From Tetrahymena thermophila SB210 (Eukaryota; Ciliophora; Oligohymenophorea; Hymenostomatida; Tetrahymenidae), in NCBI RefSeq assembly GCF_000189635.1, contig NW_002476227.1, forward strand, positions 124,001 to 188,000: 64,000 bases of DNA, in the 5' to 3' direction. Position numbers and translations under genes: made by a program. The notes under the pieces were generated by a model. The model saw nothing but the letters and a program-made list of their open reading frames with translations, was not told where the DNA came from and did not search any database. Each line of letters starts with the position of its first letter. Positions within the stretch are counted from its first letter, which is position 1. Shown piece after piece: positions 1 to 13,700 of the stretch.

Positions 1-26
1 TTTAATAAATTGTTAAATTTCAAAAG

Positions 27-3000
27 ATAAAATAAAATTGGTGATGAAGGTACTTAAATTTTGGGTGCTGCTTTAAGAAAATGTAAAAATCTATCAAAGT
101 TTAAAATAGATATTAAGTAAACACTCAAATTTTTTTATTTATTTGATAAAATTGCATTTATTTATTTATTTTCATTTTCATTATCAAATATTTTTAAATT
201 CATAAAAAAAACAATTAATTTGTAAATTAAATTTTGACTTATAGACAAATTATTGAATTACTTGAAGTAAATATTTAAAATATAATTTTATAAATTAGTG
301 TTGGAGCATAGGCTGTTTTTGATTTATGTTCTTTATTAGCTGAATGCAATAAACTATCAGATTTAGCCCTTATTTTAGAGTAAAATTAATAATTTAATAT
401 AATTATTATACAATTATGTAAGAAAAATAATTAAAATTGTAAAATAAGCTAGATAGATTAAATAGTAATTTATTTATTTAATTCATAAACCATCTTATCA
501 TTTATTCTCATAAATTAAGGTTATTTAAAACATTTTTCGTTTGTACTCATACTTTAGTTTATAAATAAATCTTCAATTTACCTTGATTAATGAGTTTTTA
601 GAGTATTTATTTTATGAGTGAGTCATAGTAAATTTTCAATTTATTTTAATTTTCTTACATAAATTTATATATTTAAAGGAAATCTATTGCATCTAATATT
701 ATAAATATATTTTTATAATTTAAAGTTACAACAATATAGGAGCATAAAATAATATAGGGTTTTAGAAAGCCTTTACTAATTTCTCAAAGCTCACTTCTAT
801 GAATCTTTAACTTACGTAAAAATAACTAATTATCCCTTTTAATTTATATTTAAAATAAAATATAATTTATTTATGGTTTTTTTAATAAATTTTATATAAA
901 AATAAAATTAATTAAGTAAATAAATCATTAACTATTTTAACTATTTAAATTAACTAAAGTCGCAATAGCTTAGGAGAGAAAGAAGTATCTGATCTAGGCT
1001 TTGGTATAATTAACTGCATCAATCTATCCACTTTGGTACTTAATCTGGAGTAAATTAAACATTTAAAATAATTAATTACTTATTTTACCAAAATATATTT
1101 TAATTTAAATTTTAATTAAATTAAGAGATCATAAAAAATATTTCATTTAATTGGAATGATTTATTTATTTAATCAAAATTCTAATCATTATTAAAAATTA
1201 TATCAATCAATCAATTAGAAAAAATAAAATTGGCTAAGTAGGAGCTTCTATTTTAGGTACACATTTATCAAACTGCAACAGTCTTACTACTTTAAGCCTT
1301 GATATATAGTAAATAATTTTTTTATTTATATAATTTGTTTTTACAAAGAAAAAATACAAAGATTCTGATCAAATTTTTAAGCACAGCGATTAATATTCTG
1401 ATTTTTTGGATGTTGTTAAAATTTTTTTATTTTTAAGTTAAACATGATAGCTAATTAATTATTGATTTAACTATCAATTCATTTGGAATTTATTTATTTA
1501 TACTCTACATAGTTGTTATTATTAAGCAATTACTGAAATAAACAAAATAATTAAAGGGAGAATACAATTTGTGACAAAGGTGCCTCAGCAATAGCTTTTG
1601 GTTTAGTAAAATGTGAAAATCTCTAAACTCTGAAACTTGATCTCTCGTAATCAAAAAAATATTTTATAATCTTTTAAATATGAATATAGTTAGTGTCAAT
1701 GAATTTTAATATATTAAAATTAAACTTAATTAGCAGTTTTAAAGTTTTTGTAATAAAATTTTTTGCTTAATCAGTTTTATTTTACTGCAATAAATTTCCA
1801 GAGATCAAAGTTTTAATAAAAATGTAAAAAAAAGCAAAATAATTAATTAATTAATACATTTTTTATTATCTTTCTTAAAAAAAATGATATTTTAATTTAT
1901 TTTTGGAAAATGAACTTAACAAGTTAAAACTCAATTGGAGTGTAGGGTGCTTCAAATTTAGGTTCTAGCTTGGGAAATTGCAAAAATCTTTCAACTTTAA
2001 ATATCAATCTTAGGTAATTAATACTTTCTCTTTACTTAAGAAATAATAATTAATTAGATATGCTATTTAAATATTTAGAGATACATCTCTATATCTATTT
2101 ATTTATTTTTTTTATCATATTTTAGAATTATTTAATTTTTATATTTACAGACGAAACCGAATATAAGCTACTGGATTACTAAATTTTAATCAAGGTTTAT
2201 TTAAGTGCAATAACCTTCAAATTTTAGATCTTAACTTCGAGTAAAAAAATTATATTTTTATTTATTTTAGTATATCATTTGAAGCATTTTTTTAATGTGA
2301 AAATTTAATAATTTATTTTTGCTTACAAAATTTGAAAAAAATATATTCTAGAAGTAATGATGTTGGCAAAAGGGGTTCATCTAATTTATTTTAAGACCTT
2401 ACCAAATGTGAAAACATTTATAAAGTATAAGTCAATCTAGCGTAATAATTTTTAATCTTTTAAATTTATATTTACAATTTATTTATCTCTATTTAGATTT
2501 TATATTATTTAAAATTTATTTTGTCTTTGAATATCTTTAAACAGTTTTTATTTATTTTTTTTATTTTTATTCTTGATTAAAATTTTATTTGAATCACAAT
2601 TAATTCTTCTTATTTATTTATATTTAATTGAATCAATTCTAATTTAAAAATTTTTACAATTCATTGACATTAGATTATTAATTTTTTTAAATTTTCTCCT
2701 CTTTTAAATCAGCAAAAAATTATTTAAAATAATTTTTTATTAATAGTTTTACTTATATTGGCAGTCCAGGAGCTTTTAGTTTATGCCATGGTTTAGGGAA
2801 GTGCTCCAATCTCAAAATATTGTTTCTTGATTTAAGGTAAATAAACTTATTTTGCTATTTTTTCACTGAAAATTATTTCAAAATGTTAAATAAATTATTT
2901 ATATTTGAAAATTTTATAATTATAGGACTAATGAATAAATTAATTTTTTATTTACACTTATTTTATTACAAAAATATTATATTTTATTTTATTATTAAAA

Positions 3001-6000
3001 ATAAAGAAATTAATATTAATATATTTTACATTTTAAAGTATAATAGATATCTATTATGATGAAATAATTGAATTAATTTCTGTAATAGCTAATTACAAGT
3101 ATCTCACTAGTTTAACAATATTATTGAGGTAAAAATAATTTACTTATTTATGTACGATAAGGATAGTTTTTTATAAGATTATTAAATTTTTTTAATTTTA
3201 AGTGCAGAAAATTCTTTGAAATTTAGCAATTTATTTCATATTTAGATAAAGAAACATTTTATTGAAATATATATCTATAAATCAACTTACATTTTAAATT
3301 AAGCATTAAAATTTTATACTATTTTTTTATTTAATTTTAATATAACAATTTATAAATATTTAATAAATCCAATTTAAAAAATTATAGTAGGCATCGCATT
3401 GATTTCGAAATGTACTAAACTTAAATCTTAAATAAATTGCTATTAATTAAGAGGTTAGTGACAATTTTTTACAGATTTTGAGTGTTTTAGTTAAATAAAT
3501 ATTAATCTAAATTATTTTTCATATATTGAGTTATAAATTTATTTAAATGTTTTTATAACAATTAAGAAAACAAACAAGTTTAATAAAACATTCATTATAA
3601 TTTACTTGTTTGTAAATATTATATTAAATATAAATGTATTCAATAACAATTCTATTAAAAAAATATTTTTAAAATAAACAAATTTATTTATTTATTTTTC
3701 ATCTTTAAAATAATATCTTTTAAATGAAGGAAAAATTTTATTTAAAAATAGATAAAGTTATTTATACTTTTTTTAAAAAATATAAATAACTTTTTGTTTC
3801 CAACATTCATGGGAGATCTATAATTATTATTTACTGTAAATTAGGTGTATAATGCCTCCTTCTAAAATTTTGTATAATAATCTATCATTCTTTAATATAT
3901 ATGTGACAATTTTAGTGGGCTAAGATGAGTGTATGATACAAGTTAACTATTTTACAATATATCATGATTTTAATAAATTTGAATATTTCTAAAAAAAATA
4001 TTATCAAGAAAATAATATGTAAATTTCAATTGTTAATTTTAAAATAATTTGCTATTATATATTATGGTTGGCGATATTTAAAATACAAGAACAGCTCTAC
4101 CAACAATAAATATATTTTTCTTTTAATCCCATCAAAATTTTTCTCTTTATATAAATTATAATTATAAACAATAAGTATAATAACTTTAATTTAATATTAA
4201 AAAAATAATTTTGAGTAATAAGCTATTCGATTAATTACTTACATAAATAAGACAAAAAATGGATAATTTTATTTTGCTTTTACACACATAAATGAAAAAA
4301 AATTTTTTTTTGTGCTCAAAATTTTAATTGAAGCAGCCATATTCTGACTCTTTTGGTGTTGAGTTATTAAAATTGATTTTTATTTTTGATTAAAAATGAT
4401 AGCTAATTATTGATATAATTATCAATTCATTTCGAATTTACTTTTTATATTATATCTAGTTGTTATTATTAAACAATTATTTAAATAAACAAAAATATTT
4501 AAAGGGAGAGAAGAATTTCTGACCAAGGAGCCTCAGGAACAGCTTTTGGTTTAGTAAAATGCAAAAATATCCAAACTCTGAAACTTAATCTCTTATAATC
4601 AAAAAATATTTAATCAATTTTTTAATAGGAATATAATCTAAGAATTTTAACATGTCAAAATTAAATTTAATTAGCAGTTTTGAAGATTTTGTTATAAAAT
4701 ACTCAGCTATTTATTTGTACTGCTATAAATTTACAAAGATAGATCTAGGCTGTTAATTAAAATTTAAAAAAAATAAGCAGATAAAATTCTCTGATCAGAA
4801 GAAAAGTTTATTTTGATAAACACTTGTAAATATTTTTGATGATTAGAAATTAAAAACTGAATGGAATAAATTTAACTTTTTTATTAAAAATAGGATTAAT
4901 TAAATAAATTCATTTAATTTTCTTATCATTTTTAAATTTACACTTATTTGCTATTTAAATACTTGTAAAAAATAAAAAAATGATATAATAGAAATATAAA
5001 TTTTTTAATCTAGATGATGTAACTTAGTAATTAGTTGATTTACTATTTATCTCAAATTTCTATATTATAAAAAGTATGTAAGCTCTTCTTAGCAGTTATA
5101 TTCTCATCTTGAATTAGATTTCAGGTAATAATAATAAAATAGCAAATAAAACTATTTAAATATTTTTCAATTTTTAGTCACTAATTTAGTATTTTTTTAC
5201 ATTTTTTAAAAAATATAATTAAATACTTTCATTAACTTTTACTTGTATGTATTTAACCTACTCTTTTTTCCTTATAAGTTAAAATAAAATTGGGTAATAA
5301 GGTTCATAATAATTAACCTAGGCATTGAATAACTCTATTAATCTCTAATGTTTGATAATAAACCTAAGGTAAAGTTACATCTTATATTATTTTTCTTATT
5401 CATTATATTAGTTTTTATTATTTATATATTAGCTGTTTATGACTTAAAAAATAATATTAGCTTATTTTATTAGTTTGTTTTTTTGATAAGCTTTTTATTT
5501 ATATTTTTTTACTTTTTATAATATATTAAAATTAAATTTTCTTATTTTCAATTTTAAATTATTTTTATTTTCTTTTTGTTTAATATTAATTATTTAAAAA
5601 AAAATGTATAGCAATAATTAAATTGATGATAAGGCTGCTTTAAGTATATTCTCTTCTTTAAATAATTGTACTTATCTTACTAATTTGACTATTAATCTTG
5701 AGTAAATAAAATTATATTTTAACTTTTTAATTAATAAAAAATTGTTGGCTTAAATATTTTAATTGATATAATTTTAAAAATTGCAAAGCAAAAACGTCGC
5801 AAATGCAAAAAGTTGCAAAATCTCATAACTAAAAAATAGCAAAAAAAATAAGCAGGATTTTTAAATTGAAAAATGAATAAACTAATTCATGTTTCAGTGG
5901 AATATCAATATGCTTAAATTTAAAAATTGAAAGTTATGTCCTCTTCTTCCTATTTTTTTTAATTTCAAAATTAATTAGGTCTGTCTACTTTTTATTTTAT

Positions 6001-9000
6001 AATTTTTTTAATTTATAATATGAAATTAATTACTAAAGATAAAATATTAAAAAATTATAGCTATCCCAATTCGATGGAGAATTAGTTAGTATTTGGGGTT
6101 AAAAAATTAATTTTTAAATAAATATTGTTTGATATTAATGATATTATTTTATATAAAATATCTTAAAAATTAATATTTATTATCAAAAATCCTAACAGAT
6201 ATCAAAATATCTAAAACCGAAATTTTCGATTATCGATATTTAAATTTAATATGATAAATAAAAATACATAAAAAAAAAATTCAAGAGTTTCTTTATTTGA
6301 GACATCAGTATTTATTAATAAAATATATGATGCAAAATGATAAAATTTTATTAGTATTACTTATTATTTTTGTATATCAAAATATCAATTTGCATAAACT
6401 ATAGATTTTATTAACAATTATAGATATTTATTAATATATTTTTTTAATTAATGATTATTGAACAAAATATCATAAGGTATTAGGTAATTTTTTAAATATA
6501 TTATGAGTTTTTAATAATTATTTTTTAGATCCTATATTTTTAGATTATCGATACTTCAATCCTTTGTTTTTTTTGATTATTGATATTTAAATCCTCTGAA
6601 TTTATGATTATTAATTATTGTTAAAAAAATTTTGATTCTTAATCAATATATATCGATTAATATCACTGTTTATTATAATATATCTTGATATAATGCTATC
6701 TATTAGGGGATTTAACCAAAATGATATATTTTTTAACATAGTTATTTTTAAATTAATTATAAATTTATTTCTTTAAAAATTAAAAATAGATAGATATTAT
6801 CAAAACAAACAAAAAAATATTTTTAATTTTTTGCAATTTTTTGCATTTGAAATAAAAATGAAGTCGTTTAATTAAAACATTTATCAAAATTATTTAAAAA
6901 TCATTAATAATCAAAGTATGTTTTACTAATATATAAATTTAAATAAAGAAAAAATGATATCCAATAATAAGGAGCATCAAATTTAGCAAAAGCACTCATT
7001 TAATGCAATAATCTTAAATCAATGTCGCTTGACCTTGGGTAAACAAACATTTTATTTATTATTTTTGCTATATTTAACTTCGTATAAAACAAAATTTTTT
7101 GACAATTATGTTTAATTAACATTTTTTGATAATAAACTTTATTTCAAATTTTTACTATTTATTTTTAAAAGCATTTAAATAAATTTCTTAATATATTTTA
7201 ACTAATTTATAATAGAGGCAATAAAGTTGAACCATAAGGTGCATAAAGTTTAGCTTGTGCCCTTGCAAAATTGGCTAACCTATAAACTTTGAATCTAAAC
7301 CTCTCGTAATATATTAATTAATTTATTTAAATATAATATGATTTATAATTAGAGATAAGAAAATTTTATTTGATTCATTTACAAATTTACTATAAAATTA
7401 ATAAAGGGTGTGTACAAACAAAATTGGCGATGAAGGTGCATTGTTATTAGGTAATAATTTAGCAAATTGTCAAAATCTCTCCAATTTGAAACTAGACCTT
7501 AGGTAAATAGTTTAATTATTTTTTAATTAGCTTATTTTGTATTTTTGTTGCTCTAGTTTAATAATAATGAAGATTATAATTTTTTTAAATTATTTATCTT
7601 TTATACAAAAAATAAATTACTATTTATATTCTTTAAAAGGGGAAACTTAATTGGACATAAGGGTGTAGACAATTTAGTTACAGCCTTAGCTAACTGCTCA
7701 AAGCTATAAACTCTGAGCCTTATATTGGGGTAAAATTTATTTACTTTTTTGAATTCATTATTGTTTCCTATTTTAGAATTAAATTAAAAGATGTTCATTT
7801 AATTTTAACTACTTTTTTTAAATTAACTTGTCTTTTCATTTCAAATAAACTTACTTCTTTCCCATTAAAATAAAAAGACACAATAGAATAAATGATGAAG
7901 CTGCTTCTTGCTTAGGTTCAGCTTTAGTAAAATTCACTTAAATCTAAAACTTGAGACTTAGTTTAGAGTATTTATTTCATAACATTTTTTGTATTTTTTT
8001 AGAAAATCAAAAAATTAATTATTTATTTAAAAATTAAAATATTAATTTATTTTCATATTTTTTAAAATTTGTTAAAGTTGGAATTAAATCACTGAAAAAG
8101 GGATATAAAGTCTATGCTAATTTTTGGTTAATTGTACTAATCTATAAAGCTTAAATCTACAACTTGAGTAAAAAGATTTAATTTTTTATTTAATGAAAAA
8201 AGCTTTAACATTTAAAATTTATATTTTCACAGAAATCTTATATATTGAATTTCCTTTTTTTCTAATTGGTTTTATTAAACTTGAATAAATTTCATTTTTT
8301 TCCTATAACTAAAGTTAAAATAGAATAAATGATAAAGGTGCTTCAATTTTAGGTTCAGCTTTATCAAAAAGCTCTAACTTGTAAGCTTTGAGTCTCTTTC
8401 TAACGTAAACTTAAATTTTTTTGTTAATTTATTTATTTCATATTAATAAAAAAAATAAACAAAATTAATTTAAGTAATATAATAGAAATAAAAGAAAAAT
8501 TGATAAATTCAATTTAATTTTCTCAAATTTTATTTTGGGTTATCATAATTTTTCGTAAATATGTTTATTTTAAATTATATTTAATAATTAAAAATCTATG
8601 TAAGAAATATTCAATAGTGTGCAACCTACTTTTTGTATACTATGATTTCTTTTTTTAATAATTTAAAAAAAATACAGGGAGGTTTGCTAAACCAAAAAAA
8701 ATATAATTATTACAACCTAAAAAAAATAATATTTTGACCCTTATTTATTTATGAGGATTAACAATTTATTTTTTTATTTTTTTGTATTATTACAAATAAT
8801 AATAAATTAATAGGTTTTGCTCTATATATGATGAAGGTTTATAAGATTTAAGTTTAGCCTTTACAAATTGCTTGAATCTTTCAACTTTAAAACTTGGACT
8901 TAGGTACCTAATTTACTTGGTTTATTTGTTATTTTTTAAAATATTGTATATATTGAATCATTAAACCAAGATTATTATCTTTGTTGTTCATCCATTCGCC

Positions 9001-9931
9001 TTTCATCTTTTATCACTACAAAAATAAAAAAAGAGAGTAAAGTACAGATGTATTTTGTGCTAATTAATGTTTATCATTATATTTATTTAGTGAAGATAAC
9101 TACTTTAACACAATTTAATATTATCTAGATATTTTAACTTTATTTACAAATTAATTTCTAATATTTTTAAAGCTGGAATGAAATTACTGAAATAGGTGTC
9201 TCAGAATTAGCTATAGCTCTTAAAAAATGCACAAATATATCTACTTTTGAGCTTGAATTATAGTAAAATTAGATATTTTAGCTTTTAAATTTTAATTCAT
9301 AAAAAATAAATTAATTTCAGCTAATTTTAGCATTAATAACAAAAAGCTTGCTTAATTTATACTTTTTAAAAAATATTATTAAATAATTTTGATAATAATT
9401 AAAGCAAAAATTCAATTGGTGATGAAGGTTTATCAAAAATATGCTCTGTTTTAAGCTAATATACAAAGCTCTCTAATTTACGACTCTGGGTTCAGTAAAG
9501 AAAACTTGATTTATTATTTTTCAAATATTTATTTTCTATAAAATAATAAATTTTATTATAAATTTTAGAAAATAAATTACATTTTTTTTCTTATTAAATT
9601 TTATTATTACAAATTTATTAATTTTAATTTTATAAAGAAAAAATAATATTAGTGATTATGGCGCATAATAATTAATGCATACAATAAAGAACTGCACAAA
9701 GCTTTTATCTTTGGACCTTTTTCTTTAGTAAAAATTTTTTTGTTGTTATGAAAGACTATCTCTATCTTTGATAGAAAATATATCAAGCTAAATTAAAAAA
9801 TTTTAATGTTTTTTTTCAAATATTTTATAATTAAAAGCAACAATAATATTAGTGATAGTCAAAAATTTGAATTGAAAACTAAAATTTGTAAGCTAAGAAG
9901 GCTATTAATTAAATCGGTGTTACTATATTGA
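27..9931 (+). CDS. Leucine-rich-repeat protein, one repeat per exon (5' end outside window)
   Basis: The gene is a ladder of exons, almost all exactly 90 nt and all with phase-2 introns at both ends. Each exon encodes one ribonuclease-inhibitor-like LRR with the pattern N-x-I-G-D-x-G-A-x-x-L-x-x-x-L-x-x-C-x-x-L-x-x-L-x-L-x-L. Exons: 27-116, 299-379, 960-1049, 1219-1308, 1557-1646, 1924-2013, 2151-2240, 2352-2441, 2747-2836, 3039-3128, then a decayed stretch, then 5279-5368, 5612-5701, 6949-7038, 7216-7305, 7407-7502, 7640-7729, 7878-7967, 8078-8167, 8315-8404, 8814-8903, 9173-9262, 9405-9494, 9638-9727. The terminal exon is 9838-9931 and ends at TGA with a basic tail (KICKLRRLL). Such LRRs form curved protein-binding scaffolds; the partner is unknown. 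TAA/TAG read as Gln throughout. The start codon lies upstream of the window. Two adjacent genes rather than one cannot be excluded, because the middle (3388-5124) is degenerate. Confidence 0.85.
1380..1830 (+). repeat. Segmental duplication, copy 1 (LRR exon plus both flanking introns)
   Basis: This block holds the LRR exon 1557-1646 with about 180 nt of intron on each side. It matches 4320-4780 closely in both exon and introns; shared stretches include TAATTAGCAGTTTT and CTTTTGGTTTAGTAAAATG. This copy keeps an intact GT donor after CTCTC. The similarity runs through intron DNA, which unrelated exons of the ladder do not share, so it reflects copying of a whole exon-intron unit. Confidence 0.8.
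3388..5124 (+). pseudogene. Decayed middle section of the plus-strand LRR exon ladder
   Basis: Three successive modules look damaged. At 3388-3453 a short 66-nt open segment replaces the usual 90 nt and no longer spells an LRR. At 4505-4594 the LRR is intact but its splice donor is lost. At 5035-5124 the exon ends in a normal donor and a recognisable LELDFR end, but the 90-nt frame holds a TGA near its start (5036-5038). The ordinary ladder resumes at 5279. Either these exons are skipped, or this is the boundary between two LRR genes whose ends I cannot define. The call rests on exon geometry and frame only. Confidence 0.5.
4320..4780 (+). repeat. Segmental duplication, copy 2 (LRR exon with lost splice donor)
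   Basis: This is the second copy of the 1380-1830 block. The exon body (4505-4594) is still an open LRR, but the donor that reads CTCTCGTAATC in copy 1 reads CTCTTATAATC here, so the GT at 4595-4596 is AT. The exon would have to be skipped or the intron retained. Skipping is frame-neutral because all exons of this gene are phase 2 on both sides. Confidence 0.75.
5800..6849. mobile_element. Possible foldback/MITE-like insertion in a long LRR intron
   Basis: The intron 5702-6948 is about 1.2 kb, far longer than most introns of the ladder. Near its ends lie 21-bp inverted arms: CAAATGCAAAAAGTTGCAAAA at 5800-5820 and its near-perfect reverse complement at 6829-6849, with one mismatch. Between them are several copies of GATTATCGATATTTAAAT-like motifs (near 6225, 6542 and 6576). 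There is no open reading frame and I see no clear target-site duplication. Chance in AT-rich DNA is possible, although the arms contain GC positions. Confidence 0.3.
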
Positions 9932-10733
9932 TTTAAAAAATATTTTTTTTAAAATTATTCATATTGAAATATAATCAAATAGTTAGTAATTTGTACTAAA
10001 TATATATTTTTTATATGTTATTAAAATTAAAGTTACCCAAATAAATATAATTTTAAATTTTATAACAATAAAAGCTTGGTTCAAAGAAAAATATAGTATA
10101 AAAAAAAGGTAAAAGAAACTTGCCAATAAAATATTCTAACTTATTAAAGCCAAATTATTAATCCACATTTAGAAAAGAATATTTTTTTTTTAAGTTGATT
10201 ATTTTAAAATAATTTTTAGTATGACTAAAAGTATTATAGTAAATTTAATTGTTTTGATATTTTTTAAATATTAAATTCATTTTTAAAGTCAATTAATCAA
10301 GGAAAATTATTGCCAAAACTAAGGCTTTAAATAATTGACTAAATTATTTTACATTTTTTCCAAAAAAAACTATTAAAATGATTCATTTTAGTTTAAATTA
10401 AATTAAATAAATTTTAACAAGATAAACAGAATGATTAAACTGATCTCAAAACTTTTGAATAGTCTAGCAAGTCTATTTATTTATTTATTTAATTTAACCA
10501 ATTACTATTAAATTGTATAAAAAAGTTGATCAAAAGTAAATAAATAAATAAAAGAGTAATAAATAGCTACTCTTAAAATTTAATTTGATAAAAGAAATTT
10601 TAATAAAACTTTAAATGCTGAAATAGATACAAATACGTAAATAGATGAATGGAAAAAAACATATTACAAAATAAAATTTTGAGCTTAATATCATCTATCT
10701 ATCTATCCGTTTATATATATATATATCCATCTA
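9932..10733. other. Intergenic, convergent 3' ends
   Basis: Plain AT-rich DNA between the 3' ends of the plus-strand LRR gene and the minus-strand REJ/GPS gene. It holds TTTA-type runs near 10480 and an ATCT/TA simple repeat next to the REJ gene stop codon. No gene was seen. Confidence 0.6.
10691..10731. repeat. Simple repeat (ATCT)n and (TA)n
   Basis: Short microsatellite of ATCT units flanking a TA run, immediately downstream of the minus-strand REJ/GPS gene stop codon. Confidence 0.8.
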
Positions 10734-13700
10734 TCAGACAGATAAGTTTTAAATTATATCAACAAAATTAAGTAAATAGAATAGTTTTACAATTATTTTT
10801 ATTCGTTTTGCTTTATTTAGCATATGAGAAATAATTTTCATTTTAAGCGCAGAAACAATAAAAGACACGACAACAAAATCAATTCCTATCATAATAAAAA
10901 AGGAAACAATTTTAGAATTTGATGAGGGAGCACTCTATCCACTGACTACAGCTAATATTAAATAATAGTAAAATAAGCAAAGCACTATCATACAAAAGGT
11001 GGATAAATATTTTCCGATTCTTTTTATTTTATGAGTGAGGGTTATGATTCCAACACTAACTTATAAAACTATTGAATTTATTATAGACACCATAATCATT
11101 TCAGCCTCATTATATTGTTACCCAAATATTGTTGATATGCTTAAACAGTGTATAATTCTTATGTAATATATAGTGAATCTTATCGATCTCGATAACACTT
11201 TGTCATATAAAAAGAAAATACTGAAAAAATCATGAAAGACAAGAACTCTTATCAAAGCTGGGTAGCTCATATATTTTTCAATAATAAGATTGTTTTCTTA
11301 TTCTTTTTTTAATTCTAATTCCTTTTGGTGTTTGATTTTTTGTTGCTCCTAATCATTATCGAAAATGCTGTTCTAATTTTCTTATTTATTTTCATCTTGA
11401 TGGCTTACAATTCTCTCATTTGATATGTTTGCTGTTAATTTCGTTGGGTTTTCTTTATTTGATATATTATTTTAGCCAAAATTAGATAAAGAAACACACT
11501 TTCTCTCACTCTACATCTAGTTAATTTACTATTAATCTAAGTTTAACTCTTCAACATCTTTTTAAATTTCTAAGTTTTGTAATTTGCAATCCTCAACAAT
11601 TTAATTATCAATTTTTAGTTCATTATTTTCTATAACTTTATGAGAAAATTGAGATGTTTTTTTAAATATGAAATCTTAATTAGAAGCTAATTTTAATCCA
11701 TCTTTTTGATATTCAAAGGCTGTAAAAGATATTGACCTTCTAGAATAGATTGATTTTGAATCCTTTCTTTACGGTTTTTCATCTTGTTTATTAATTTATT
11801 ACTCCTATTAAGGTGCTTCTTATTATGTTAATGGCTGTAGTTAAGGAGTTTACTAAGCTATGGAGTGATATTACTAGCTTTATACTTATTCAGTTTGATT
11901 TACCTAAATTATTGGAAAAACTCTTGATGAGGCATGATAAAAATTTATACCTCCTTAATATTTTTTGTCTAGAAAATTTCCATAGAAATAGAGTCCAAAT
12001 TAAACAAGAGTTAAAGAGCTTAGGAACCAAAATACAACAAATTTATAAAAATCTGAAAAATGACTAATGTTATCGAATCCTTAAGAGGAGAATGCAGTCT
12101 CAAGATTTTTATTGTTTAATATTGATTCTAAATCATCTATTAGAGTAGTAGGATGCTATTGCTCACAATAGCAAAAATACCCAAAAATACTATTTTCTTT
12201 CAAAATTTGACATCCATTTTTAGACCAAGTTGTTTATTTTTGTTATATGCATGTCATATTACTGTTGTTGCTTGATTAATGAGAATTTTAGAATTTTAAT
12301 ACAACTTTTGAATTCGGCTGATAATCTGAGCTTTTATTTCTATTAGATATATTAGGTTAGATTACTTAATTGTAAGATATTGTTAGATTTGGATCTGCTT
12401 TTGTTAAAGCTTAGGTGTAATTTTGAAATGAGGCTGTTTCTTTGTAAGGATTCTAAGAAAATACTAAATTTGCTGCATTATAAATATTTGTTTCGTTTGT
12501 AGGAGGAGTGCTGAATATCTGCATGTATTACTGAAGGTTTTTATCTGTGATTTACTGGCAATCTAAATTTATTAAATTTCCTTGAAGCTAAATCCCTCCT
12601 TGGTTTGGGAGTGTTTAGTTGTTTAGCTAGTTACAAATTGAATTTGAAATATTTATCTGGGTAGGTAGCATATCGTAGGACACTGTTTGAGTAGTAGCAT
12701 TCAAGATTTTGTAAGAATCTATTAAGTTTTAAAGAAGGATATTGTTGTTATTTATCAACTAGTTATTTGAAGGCATTTATTATTATTTCTGCAATAATTA
12801 GTTTAATTATTCCAAAATTGTTGTGACTTATGCATCTGACTAAATAGGTAATGAAGACTGCAACTAAGCTATTATTTTGTTTGAATATGTGTACAAGAAT
12901 GATGACTTTGGAAGCTAACTAGATTGAGTGATCAACTGCTATATTATCTACAATTTCTTTTAATTCACAGAGGTTAGATTATAAAGAGGATTACTTTTAG
13001 ATATTTGTTCACCTATAATTGACAAATTTAAAACATTCTAGGAAGGTAGTAGATTACTGGTAGGATTTAGAGCATTATCTAATATGCCTAATAGAGTTTA
13101 TTCATCACAATTTAGTGGAGAAACCTATACTTATATTGTTGAATTGTTTACAGCTAGCTTAGAGTCCATAGCTTGAGCCATTATTATTAAATTTCCTTCT
13201 GGCAATATAGTAAATTTTTAGTTGAGTACTACTTGATCCTAGATTTATCTTCTAAGAATAATTTTTGGATTTTGAATTTCAGATTTCATATCGTCTTAGT
13301 TGAGGTAATAAAAAATTTAATAAGTTATAGGTAAATTATTTGAGCTGCAACCAACCATTTATATTTAAAAGTTAGTCTAAATAGCTTATCCATTAGCTGG
13401 AGTAATTTATAAAACGCAGTTCTATGGTGGTAAGTTGATATTGAAGTTAATTATAGTCATACTTGGCATAAGGTAAGCAGGATTATAAACAGTAAATCTT
13501 AATTAAACCACTGGATTAGAAGGCAGTACTTTAGAAAAATAATCCCATATTCTTAGCTTGACTTAGTAAAAATCAAATTTTATTACACCTTACACATCGT
13601 CATCGTATAAAATAGCTCCAGCGTAGGTGAGAATATCAGAGGATACATTGGAGCTATATATCAATTAAACATTAATATCTTCATTTAAATTAACTATTTC

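Noticed and set aside
11813-12067. 84-codon plus-strand frame
   Set aside because: It lies antisense within the long last exon of the REJ/GPS gene (first membrane helix and following loop), whose frame is continuous and far better supported.
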